Below, in pieces: positions 55,103 through 64,000 of a stretch of DNA of 64,000 bases (its first letter is position 1; each line of letters begins with the position of its first letter). This DNA comes from Prado023 sp963798745. Lineage in GTDB: Bacteria > Actinomycetota > Actinomycetes > S36-B12 > CAIYMF01. The notes beneath the pieces are model-generated. The model made no database searches. It saw only the letters and a program-made list of their open reading frames with translations, and was not told the origin of the DNA. The translations under genes were made by a program, and so were the position numbers. Where the stretch lies: the NCBI GenBank assembly GCA_963798745.1, contig CAWCUF010000010.1:124001-188000 (forward strand). Direction: 5' to 3'.

Positions 55103-55714
55103 TCACGACAGGGTGACCGCGCGGCGCACGTAGGTGGGATCCGCCAGGTTGGCCACCAGCCACCCGGCGACATCCGCGCGTGGGATCCGCGAGCCACGGA
55201 CCCGCCCGGACGTGGTCACGTGCGCCTCGCCGCGAGCAGGGTCGTCGGTCAGTCCCACGCAGCGGGCGATGGTCCAGTCCAGGTCGCTACCCATCACCAC
55301 CAGCTCGGCGCCGTTGTGATCGGCGATCGCGTTGCGCAGCAGGACTCCGATCGTGGCCCGTACCGGCAGCGGCATCTGGCTGCCGGAGTCCCCGGCCCCC
55401 ACCGTGCTCACGGTCAGCAGTCGGGTGCCGGTGGGCAGGGCGCCCACGATCGTGGTCGTGGCGTCGGTGACCACCGTGGAGGCCCCCAGGGAGCGCCCAC
55501 CGATCGCGCTGATCGCGCCCTGCGCATCGGTCACCGCACGCCGCACCGCGTCGGGGTCAGTGGCGTCGCCCACCTCGATCCGCACTTGCGGGTCGAGATG
55601 ATCCAGCTTCGCCGGGTCGCGGACCAGGACGGTCACCTCGTGCCCCACCGCCAACGCCTGGGCCACCACCTCGCGCCCGGTGCCGCCGGTTGCCCCGAAC
55701 ACTGTCAGCTTCAT
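55103..55714 (-). CDS. NAD(P)-binding atypical SDR
   Basis: A 203-residue protein starting directly at a Rossmann loop, MKLTVFGATGGTGREVV, with VLVRDP and a later WTIARCVGL block. It matches NAD(P)H-binding (NmrA/BVR-B-like) atypical short-chain dehydrogenases, often annotated as flavin reductase-like or sensor proteins. The ATG at 55714 is preferred to a frame extension to 55741. No operon partners; function unknown. Confidence 0.85.
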   Translation of the reverse strand: MKLTVFGATGGTGREVVAQALAVGHEVTVLVRDPAKLDHLDPQVRIEVGDATDPDAVRRAVTDAQGAISAIGGRSLGASTVVTDATTTIVGALPTGTRLLTVSTVGAGDSGSQMPLPVRATIGVLLRNAIADHNGAELVVMGSDLDWTIARCVGLTDDPARGEAHVTTSGRVRGSRIPRADVAGWLVANLADPTYVRRAVTLS

Positions 55715-55778
55715 GTGTGCCTCCTCGAGCTCCGCGGCCATCCCACCACGGTCCCCGCCCAGGCGCAGAGGGCTGGGC

Positions 55779-56579
55779 TCACCGTCCGGTGAACTCCGCC
55801 TTGCCCGGGCCCTCGGCCAGGAACGAGGCCATCCCGATGCGGCGGTCGTCGGTGGCGAACAGCCCCGCGAACTCCAACCGCTCGATCTCGGTGCCGGTGG
55901 CCACGTCCACGTCCAGGCCCGCGTCGATCGCGCGCTTGGCCGCGGCCAACGCCAGCGGTGCCCCGGCGGCGAAGGTCCGGGCCAGCTCGAGGGCCGTGTC
56001 GTAGACGTCCTCGTCAGGCACCACCCGATCGGCCAGGCCCAGGGTGAGCGCCTCGTCGGCGCCCACGTAGCGGCCGGTCAGGATCAGGTCCTTGGCCCGC
56101 GACGGGCCGATCAGGCGCGGCAGCCGCTGGGAGCCGCCGAGGCCCGGGATCACCCCGAGCAGCACCTCCGGCTGGCCCAGCGTGGCCCGTTGCCCCACGA
56201 CTCGCAGGTCAGCGCAGAGCGCGAGTTCGCACCCACCGCCCAGCGCGTAGCCGGTCACCGCAGCCACCACCGGCATCGGCAGGCCGGCCACCGCGTTGAA
56301 CGACTCCTGGAGCAGGTGCGAGGCCGCGGCCATGTCCTGATAGCTCATCGCGGCCATCTCCTTGATGTCCGCGCCCGCGGCGAACATCTTCGGCCCGCCG
56401 TGGATGACCACCGCGCGGACCTCGCGGGCGCCGGCCAGCCAGCGTGCGGCCGCCAGGATCTCGGCCTGCATGGCCAGGTTCAGCGCATTGACCGGTGGGC
56501 GGTCCAGGCGCAGCGTGGCCACCCCCTCGTCGAACTCGACGCGTGTCAACTCACCCTGGACGAGCACTTCACCGGACAT
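55779..56579 (-). CDS. Enoyl-CoA hydratase/isomerase
   Basis: A 266-residue crotonase-fold protein. The oxyanion-hole segments are FAAGADIKEMAAMSYQDM and VTGYALGGGCELALCADLR, and the catalytic Glu is in LGQPEVLLGVIPGLGGSQRL. Both glutamates expected of an active hydratase are present (the one in GGCELAL and the one in QPEVLLG). It would hydrate 2-enoyl-CoA in fatty- or amino-acid oxidation. Divergent from glgX across 120 bases; no other beta-oxidation genes nearby. Confidence 0.9.
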   Translation of the reverse strand: MSGEVLVQGELTRVEFDEGVATLRLDRPPVNALNLAMQAEILAAARWLAGAREVRAVVIHGGPKMFAAGADIKEMAAMSYQDMAAASHLLQESFNAVAGLPMPVVAAVTGYALGGGCELALCADLRVVGQRATLGQPEVLLGVIPGLGGSQRLPRLIGPSRAKDLILTGRYVGADEALTLGLADRVVPDEDVYDTALELARTFAAGAPLALAAAKRAIDAGLDVDVATGTEIERLEFAGLFATDDRRIGMASFLAEGPGKAEFTGR

Positions 56580-56699
56580 CGCCAGCACCCTGATCCCTTC
56601 GTCACCGACTCCTTGAGCTACCGTGAGCCTAACCACTTCGGCCCGGCGCCCCGGCGTGGACCCACCTGCAGAACGTGCCGCGGCAGGTACCCTGTGTGA

Positions 56700-58889
<2,190 letters not shown>

Positions 58890-59222
58890 CACGCGCGGCC
58901 GGGACCGGGCCCCTCGAGCGCGGCAGGTGGAGCCCCGTGCCACAGGACACTGCTAGGCATGGGGACCCTCGCGCACGACATGGTCGTTCTGAGGGCTCGC
59001 GATCAGCGCTGGGCCACAGGCGCACGTGAATCGGTCGTTCTGGCCCCCCGAGCGTGGCCCATTGCGGTGTGGCTTGCGTCCTGATCCCACCGGCCGCGAC
59101 AGCCCCCGTAGAACGACCGTGTCGCGCGCGGGCGCGCCCAGCCAGCTGCGCCGGGCGCCCGCCCCCCGCGCAGCACCGCCCAGCGACCGCGTCGCCGGAT
59201 CAGGTGTTGGCGCGCCGGTTGC
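58890..59222. other. 333-base gap with repeated GGTCGTTCT words
   Basis: No gene between the glgX stop and the truncated GH1 fragment. It contains the inverted repeat listed at 58970-59130. The leftward GH1 frame cannot be followed convincingly into this region in any frame, so the deleted GH1 body leaves no trace here. Confidence 0.5.
58970..59130. repeat. Long-range inverted repeat with GGTCGTTCT copies
   Basis: A 21-base arm at 58970-58990 and its near-complement at 59110-59130 differ at two G-U-compatible positions. A third copy of the GGTCGTTCTG word lies in between (59033-59042) in direct orientation. The arms could form a long hairpin with a 119-base loop, or be two degenerate copies of a short element. 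Located exactly where the GH1 gene has been lost. Confidence 0.55.
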
Positions 59223-59363
59223 CTACAGCGTGCCGTCCCCGGGCACGTCAGCCAGGTCGTCCCAGATGGTGGCGCCCCGCGCGGACGAGGCGCCCTCCAC
59301 CTGCCAACTCGAGGTGCCGACCCCGAGGGTGAAATCGTGGGGCAACGAGGTGGCCAGCGGCAC
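59223..59363 (-). pseudogene. GH1 beta-glycosidase truncated after 46 codons
   Basis: From a GTG at 59363, three bases after the permease stop, the frame reads (M)PLATSLPHDFTLGVGTSSWQ and continues VEGASSARGATIWDDLA before a TAG at 59225-59223. This is the N-terminal signature of glycoside hydrolase family 1 (the F-x-x-G-x-A/G-T-S-S-x-Q-x-E-G pattern followed by S-I-W-D). About 400 residues, including both catalytic glutamates, are absent. Evidently the last gene of the ABC transporter operon, now a stub. Confidence 0.82.
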
Positions 59364-59366
59364 CGC

Positions 59367-60302
59367 CTACCCCTTGACCGAGCCGGCCAGCAACCCTCGG
59401 ACGAAGAAGCGCTGGAAGGCCAGGAAGACGATCAGCGGAACGATCATGGAGATGAAGGCGCCGGCGGACAGCAGGTGCCACTGCGAGCCCTTGCTGCCGA
59501 CCAGTTCAGCCACCCGGACGGTCAGCGGGGCCACCTCGGGACTGGCCCCGAAGGTCAGTCCGACCAGCAGGTCGTTCCAGACCCAGAGGAACTGGAAGAT
59601 CGCGAACGCCGCGATGGCCGGCATCATCAGGGGAAGCATGATCCGGAAGAAGATCGTCAAGTGCCCGGCACCGTCGACCCGCGCCGCCTCGACGAGCTCT
59701 CCGGGCAGCTCGCTCATGAAGTTGTGCAGCAAGTAGATCGCCAGCGGCAGCGCGAAGATGCTGTGGGCGATCCAGATGGGCCAGAACGTCCCGGCCAGCC
59801 CAGCATCGACGAACAACGTCTGCAGGGGGACGAGGGTCACCTGGATCGGCACGATCTGCAGGGCGAACACGGCGACGAACAGCGCGCCGACCCCTCGGAA
59901 CTTCATCCACGCGAACCCGTAGGCGGCCATGCAGGCGATCGTGATCGGGATCAGCACGGCTGGGATCGTGATGACCAGGGAGTTGACGAAGTAGCTCGAC
60001 AGGTTCGTGGTGCCGCTGAACAGGGCCTGCTCGTAGTTCTTGAGCGTGAAGACCGGATCGCGCCAGATGGTCCACCAGCCCGATCGGCGGATCTCTGCGG
60101 CGGGCCGGAAGCTGGTGATCAGCAGCCCCACGGTGGGAATGGTCCACAGCAGCGCGATGATCGCCGCGAAGACCGACGCCCACGCCGACCTGTTGCGCAG
60201 CGCGATGCCGCCATCACTTCCTCTGGGGGCGGCCTGCTCCTCTTCCGGGATCAGGTCCTCCTGCTCGGGGATGGTGTGGGCGGCCGGGTTCAGGGCAGAC
60301 AT
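59367..60302 (-). CDS. Sugar ABC transporter permease (AglG/MalG-like)
   Basis: A 311-residue inner-membrane permease. A polar N-terminus (about 35 residues) precedes six hydrophobic segments; the EAA loop that contacts the ATPase is ELVEAARVDGAGHLTIFFRI, and QIVPIQVTLVPL and NDLLVGLTF are typical MalG-family blocks. The sequence is closest to AglG of alpha-glucoside transporters. The ATG at 60302 overlaps the preceding permease stop (TGATG). No ATPase gene is in the cluster, so a shared MsiK-type ATPase elsewhere is likely. Confidence 0.92.
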   Translation of the reverse strand: MSALNPAAHTIPEQEDLIPEEEQAAPRGSDGGIALRNRSAWASVFAAIIALLWTIPTVGLLITSFRPAAEIRRSGWWTIWRDPVFTLKNYEQALFSGTTNLSSYFVNSLVITIPAVLIPITIACMAAYGFAWMKFRGVGALFVAVFALQIVPIQVTLVPLQTLFVDAGLAGTFWPIWIAHSIFALPLAIYLLHNFMSELPGELVEAARVDGAGHLTIFFRIMLPLMMPAIAAFAIFQFLWVWNDLLVGLTFGASPEVAPLTVRVAELVGSKGSQWHLLSAGAFISMIVPLIVFLAFQRFFVRGLLAGSVKG

Positions 60303-61261
60303 CAGTGAGCCGCCTTCCGCAACTGGACGATGTTGTAGACGATGATCGGGATCACCAGGATGAACAGCAGGACCGCCAGCGCCGACCCGAGCCCGGCGTT
60401 GTCGTACCGGAATGACTGGGTGTAGAACTCGTTCGCCACGACACTGGTCTTGAAGCGACCACCGGTCATGGTCCGCACGATGTCGAACACCTTCAGGGTC
60501 CCGATCGCGATCGTGGTCAGCACCACGATCATGCCCGGGCGGATGCTCGGAATGGTGATGAACCGGAACATCTGCAGACCGGACACCCCGTCGAGCTTCG
60601 CCGCCTCGATGATGTCGTCAGGGATGGCCTTGATGGAGGCCGAGAGCACCGTCATGGCGAACCCGGCCTGGATCCAGATCATCACGACGATCAGGAAGAA
60701 GGTGTTCCATGGGTCGTTGAGCAGGAAGTTGTAGGTGTCCAGGCCCAACCACTTGAGCAACTGGTTGGCCAGGCCGATCTGGTTGGCCTGCGTGGGGCGG
60801 AAGTCATAGACGAACTTCCAGATGATGGAGGCGCCCACCATCGAGATGGCCATGGGGATGAACACCAGGGCCTTGGACAGCGACTCGGTCCGGGTGCGGT
60901 CCACCAGGACTGCGTAGACCAGCCCGACGAGCGTCGCGGCGATGGGCACCATCAGGACCCAGACGAACGTGTTGATCAGCACCCGTTGATACTCGGGCTC
61001 ACTGAACAGCGTCACGTAGTTGTCGAGGCCGACGTAGGACGTGCTGTCGGCGTTCTGGAACGACTGGTTGGTGGTCAGCAGACCTGGGTAGAGCAGCCCG
61101 AAGGCGATCATCGCCAGGGCCGGGGCGATGAAGGCGACGGCTGTGAGGGGATCTGCCGCCCTACCCCGGACCCTGCTGATCAGGAACAGCATGGCCCCGA
61201 AGAACACCACGAACCCGCCGATGGCCAGGACCATCTGCAGGAACTTCTCAGCTGTTGACAC
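60302..61261 (-). CDS. Sugar ABC transporter permease (AglF/MalF-like)
   Basis: A 319-residue permease with about seven or eight hydrophobic segments, including an extra N-terminal one (FLQMVLAIGGFVVFFGAM). The EAA loop is DDIIEAAKLDGVSGLQMFRF. VGLDNYVTLFSEPEYQR and FVYDFRPTQANQIG match AglF-type alpha-glucoside permeases. The GTG at 61261 follows the binding-protein gene by 104 bases, a gap that holds a strong hairpin. Confidence 0.92.
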   Translation of the reverse strand: MSTAEKFLQMVLAIGGFVVFFGAMLFLISRVRGRAADPLTAVAFIAPALAMIAFGLLYPGLLTTNQSFQNADSTSYVGLDNYVTLFSEPEYQRVLINTFVWVLMVPIAATLVGLVYAVLVDRTRTESLSKALVFIPMAISMVGASIIWKFVYDFRPTQANQIGLANQLLKWLGLDTYNFLLNDPWNTFFLIVVMIWIQAGFAMTVLSASIKAIPDDIIEAAKLDGVSGLQMFRFITIPSIRPGMIVVLTTIAIGTLKVFDIVRTMTGGRFKTSVVANEFYTQSFRYDNAGLGSALAVLLFILVIPIIVYNIVQLRKAAH

Positions 61262-61317
61262 GGCTGCACTCCTCCCGTCCGCCCGGGGGCCGGACCACGA
61301 TCACGACAATGGGATCC

Positions 61318-61354
61318 GGTGGGGTGCTGCCCCCGTCTGGAGCAGCACCCCACC
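61318..61354 (-). terminator. Intercistronic hairpin between binding protein and permease
   Basis: GGTGGGGTGCTGC (61318-61330) and GCAGCACCCCACC (61342-61354) form a perfect 13-pair stem. It begins 12 bases past the binding-protein stop. As in malE-malF, such a hairpin would stabilise or partly terminate the mRNA so that binding protein exceeds permease. Confidence 0.75.
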
Positions 61355-61365
61355 AACAACCTCGA

Positions 61366-62724
61366 TCAGGACGTGGGCCAGGAATCCTCGATGAAGTCCA
61401 GGGTGTCCTGCGTGGACTTGCCCGTGATCCAGTTGGTCATGCCGACCCAGAACGATCCGGCACCCACCGCAGCGGGCATGGCGTCCGAGCCGTCGAACCG
61501 GAACTGCGCGTCCGGATCGACCAGCGCGTCAGTGGCCACCTTGGCGATGCCGGTGAACAGCGCCGCATCGGCGTTGATGTTGGCGCTGGCCAGCCCAGTG
61601 CTGTTGCGGGCCAGGCTGTTGGCGTAGTCGACAGTGGCCATCCACTCCTGGGCCGCAACCACCTCGGGGCGATCGGCGTAGGCAGTGATGAACTCGCCGC
61701 CGCCGAGGACCGGCGTGGTGGCGGGATCTGCCGGCGGCAGGTAGAACGCGAAGACGTCGCCGTCTTCGGCGATGGTCGTGCCCTCCGGCCACTGGCCCGC
61801 GTAGAACTGCGCCTGACGGTGCATCGCGCAGGTGCCGTCGAGGATCGTCAGGCCACCGTCCTGGAAGCTCGTGGACGCGATGGTCTCCACGCCGCCGTAC
61901 CCACCGTTGACGTAGTTCTCGTTCTTGAGGAAGTAGCCGACCTCATCGAGGGCCGCGACGACCCTCGGGTCGTTGAACGGGATCTCGTGAGCGACCCACT
62001 GGTCGTAGACCTCGGGGCCGTGCAGTCGCAGCATGACGTCCTCGACCCAGTCCGTGCCGGGCCAGCCGGTCGCATCGCCGGAGCCGAAGCCGGCGCACCA
62101 GGGCTTGTCGACCACGCCGCTGGTGGCGATCGTGTCGGTGAGGGTCTTCAACTCGTCCCAGGTGGTCGGGATGGTCCAGCCGTTGTCCGAGAACATCGTC
62201 GGCGAGTACCACACCAGCGACTTCAGGTTGGAGCTGTTCGGGGATGCGTAGAACTCGCCGTCCACCGATCCGTACTCCTTCCAGATCGGCTGCCAGTTCG
62301 CGTCCATGTTGGCCTCGGCGGTCGCCGACGGCTTCTTCACAGAGCCGGTGGCAACCTGGTTGGCCAGCAGGCCCGGCTGCGGGATGAGCGCGATGTCCGG
62401 CGGGTTGCCGGCCTTCTCGCGCACCTTGAGCTGGGCCTCGAACTCACTCGAGCCCTCGAACTTGATGTCGGCGCCCGTGCACTCCTCGAAGGGAACGTAG
62501 GCGGCCTCGTACATCTCCAGCTCCGGGCTGAGGATGGAGGCGTAGACGTTGACGGTCTTGCCGGCCAGGTCGCCGTACTGCTCGTACGCGGCGCAGTCGG
62601 TGGCCGGGGCCGAGCCACCATCGGTGGCCGTCTCGGAGTCCGAGGAACAGCCGGACAGCACCAGGGCGAGGCTGGAGGCGCCAGCGGCGGCCACCAGCCA
62701 ACGGGAACGGGGAGATCTGTTCAT
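61366..62724 (-). CDS. Sugar-binding lipoprotein of ABC transporter (AglE-like)
   Basis: A 452-residue lipoprotein. The signal peptide ends in the lipobox VLSGCSS (lipidated Cys near residue 26), followed by a Ser/Thr-rich linker and a type-I binding domain: VNVYASILSPELEMYEAAYV, GADIKFEGSSEFEAQLKVRE and PDIALIPQPGLLANQV. The last two blocks are characteristic of AglE-type alpha-glucoside-binding proteins. The ATG at 62724 has a strong AAGGAGAC site. It is the first gene of the transporter operon, 203 bases after the LacI gene. Confidence 0.92.
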   Translation of the reverse strand: MNRSPRSRWLVAAAGASSLALVLSGCSSDSETATDGGSAPATDCAAYEQYGDLAGKTVNVYASILSPELEMYEAAYVPFEECTGADIKFEGSSEFEAQLKVREKAGNPPDIALIPQPGLLANQVATGSVKKPSATAEANMDANWQPIWKEYGSVDGEFYASPNSSNLKSLVWYSPTMFSDNGWTIPTTWDELKTLTDTIATSGVVDKPWCAGFGSGDATGWPGTDWVEDVMLRLHGPEVYDQWVAHEIPFNDPRVVAALDEVGYFLKNENYVNGGYGGVETIASTSFQDGGLTILDGTCAMHRQAQFYAGQWPEGTTIAEDGDVFAFYLPPADPATTPVLGGGEFITAYADRPEVVAAQEWMATVDYANSLARNSTGLASANINADAALFTGIAKVATDALVDPDAQFRFDGSDAMPAAVGAGSFWVGMTNWITGKSTQDTLDFIEDSWPTS

Positions 62725-62815
62725 AGAGATGTGTCTCCTTGTGTGCGGGTCGGGGGCGGGGTACCGCCCTGCTGCCAGACTGTCGTGCCCGGGCCCGATG
62801 AGTAACGACGACTGC

Positions 62816-62838
62816 CGTGCAACAAGCGTGCAACATAT
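62816..62838 (-). promoter_or_regulatory. Direct repeats and AT-rich promoter element before the sugar operon
   Basis: CGTGCAACAAG (62816-62826) and CGTGCAACATA (62827-62837) are 11-base direct repeats, one helical turn apart, abutting the AT-rich ATATAACG (about 62835-62842). On the coding strand this reads TTATATGTTGCACGCTTG and on to a second TTGCACG. Its place, about 90-115 bases before the binding-protein ATG, suits a LacI-type operator beside the -10 box. The assignment is inferred. Confidence 0.5.
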
Positions 62839-62927
62839 AACGATTCGGTAACGCAGCGTCAGGTCTAGGGGCACTACCCGGCCATGACGTGCCCATACCC
62901 TCGGATCCGGACCTTGCACGACCCTCC

Positions 62928-63965
62928 TCAGGCAGTTCCGCCGACGCGACGCGCCCGCCGCCGTGGCCGTCCCTCCGGCGGCGCCGTGGAGGACCGTACG
63001 ACCAGCATGGTCGGGACCAGCACGCGACCGACCGGCCTTGGCGCCCCAGGGTCGCTGATCATCCCCGCCAGGTGCAGCGCGGCCAACTCCCCCAGGGTGC
63101 GCACGGGCTGGGCCACCGTGGTCAACCCGAGCGGTTCGGCGAGGTCGTGGTCATCGATGCCCACCACTGAGAGGTCCCCAGGGATGCTCAGGCCCAGTTG
63201 GCGGGCCGCGGCCATCACCCCGAAGGCCATCTCGTCGCTCTCCGCGACGATGGCAGTGGGCCGGACTTCCCTGCTCAGCAGATCCAGTGCTGCGCGCATC
63301 CCCCCGCGGGCGGTGAAATTGGCGCTCGCCTCGAGGTTGGGATCCCAGCCCACGTGCACCTGGGCCAGCGCCTGCAGGAAGCCCTTCTTGCGGTCGGGTG
63401 GGGCGGTGAACGGGATCCGTTCGAAGGGTCGACCCGACAGCAGACCGATCCTGCGGTGGCCCAACCCGAGCAGGTGGGCGGTGGCGGTGTGGCCGGCCGC
63501 TACGTCGTCGATCTCCACGCTGGGCACGCCCGCGGCGGTGGCGCCGACAAGCACCAGCGGGATGTGTCGCGCAGCGAGCAGCGCCACCTCATCGGTCGCG
63601 GGCGGGACGTTCACCAGCAGCACGCCGTCCGCCTCCCGGCGGGGGATCTCGCCGAGCAGCGCGCTGCGGCGGACCTCCAGGTCGATGAGCCTGTGGACGA
63701 GAACGACGGTGCCCCTGCCGGCGAACGTCCGCTCGACACCGTCGAGCACCTGGGCGAAGTACCACCGGTCCAAGTAGGGCATGCCAAGGACCACGCGAGC
63801 TCGGCCCTGCGTGGTCCGGGGCATGGAGTAGCCGAGTTGGGCCGCAGCCTGCTGCACCTTGAGGCGGGTCGTCTCGGAGATCGCCGGGTGGCCGTGCAGC
63901 GCCCGGGAGACCGTCGCGGTCGACACCCCCGCCAACGCGGCCACGTCTCGCGAGGTCGTGCCCAT
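62928..63965 (-). CDS. LacI-family repressor of the sugar ABC operon
   Basis: A 345-residue regulator. The N-terminal helix-turn-helix and hinge is TTSRDVAALAGVSTATVSRA followed by LHGHPAISETTRLKVQQAA. The periplasmic-binding-like effector domain includes GVLLVNVPPATDEVALLA, VEIDDVAAGHTATAHLLGLG and SVVGIDDHDLAEPLGLTTV. It lies immediately upstream of the binding protein on the same strand and most likely represses the operon until the sugar is present. The C-terminus is Arg-rich. Confidence 0.93.
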   Translation of the reverse strand: MGTTSRDVAALAGVSTATVSRALHGHPAISETTRLKVQQAAAQLGYSMPRTTQGRARVVLGMPYLDRWYFAQVLDGVERTFAGRGTVVLVHRLIDLEVRRSALLGEIPRREADGVLLVNVPPATDEVALLAARHIPLVLVGATAAGVPSVEIDDVAAGHTATAHLLGLGHRRIGLLSGRPFERIPFTAPPDRKKGFLQALAQVHVGWDPNLEASANFTARGGMRAALDLLSREVRPTAIVAESDEMAFGVMAAARQLGLSIPGDLSVVGIDDHDLAEPLGLTTVAQPVRTLGELAALHLAGMISDPGAPRPVGRVLVPTMLVVRSSTAPPEGRPRRRARRVGGTA

Positions 63966-64000
63966 GACCCACCTCCGCCGGGCAGGTTACGCCCCCGATC

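Overview
The window is high-GC DNA typical of Actinomycetota, densely packed with co-directional, often overlapping genes (ATGA, GTGA and TGATG junctions) and many GTG starts. mshC (mycothiol synthesis) and two blocks whose order matches mycobacterial chromosomes (dxr-rip1-gcpE, and pgsA2-DUF881-sbp-DUF881-gcvH-garA-merR-DUF151-merR-gcvB) place it in the mycothiol-producing actinobacteria. I cannot assign a genus. I saw no tRNA, rRNA, CRISPR array, prophage, insertion sequence or defence system.

Left third (1-19.2 kb): pgi (cut by the window edge) and mshC; a SURF1-family protein; proS with a coupled HAD hydrolase; a GNAT protein and a 33-residue membrane peptide; then a leftward run dxr, rseP/rip1, a TauE-type exporter, ispG and a GTPase. 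It continues with a Leloir and galactoside block: galE, galK, GH42 beta-galactosidase, a broken transporter fragment and GH36 alpha-galactosidase, which together would feed galactose from alpha- and beta-galactosides into UDP-sugar metabolism.

Middle (19.2-42.1 kb): an amine and amino-acid catabolism region. It holds GABA aminotransferase, a saccharopine-dehydrogenase-family protein, methylmalonate-semialdehyde dehydrogenase, a PuuB-like FAD amine oxidase, two aminobutyraldehyde-type dehydrogenases, a D-2-hydroxyacid dehydrogenase, an Lrp regulator coupled to a class-III aminotransferase, and bifunctional PutA. The only trace of the polyamine importer that usually accompanies such genes is a potD remnant with its centre deleted. 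A receptor-type Ser/Thr kinase, a lysoplasmalogenase, a HemW-like radical SAM protein and an exported protein of unknown function are interspersed.

Right (42.1-64 kb): gcvP and gcvH separated by two MerR-family regulators, a DUF151 protein and a zinc-ribbon FHA protein; an envelope block (DUF881, Sbp, DUF881, nucleotidyltransferase/phosphohexomutase fusion, CDP-alcohol phosphatidyltransferase); a TM2 protein, an SDR-like protein, an enoyl-CoA hydratase and glgX; and finally an AglEFG-like sugar ABC transporter with its LacI regulator and a GH1 glycosidase cut to its first 46 codons.

The most distinctive signals are (i) four gene remnants (GNAT, PotD, a sugar transporter and GH1) that kept recognisable ends but lost their cores, (ii) a set of intergenic dyads built on GATCC/GGATC, and (iii) a MerR-type promoter with a 20-bp spacer carrying dyads in front of the merR-gcvP unit. 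No clearly new multi-gene system was found.
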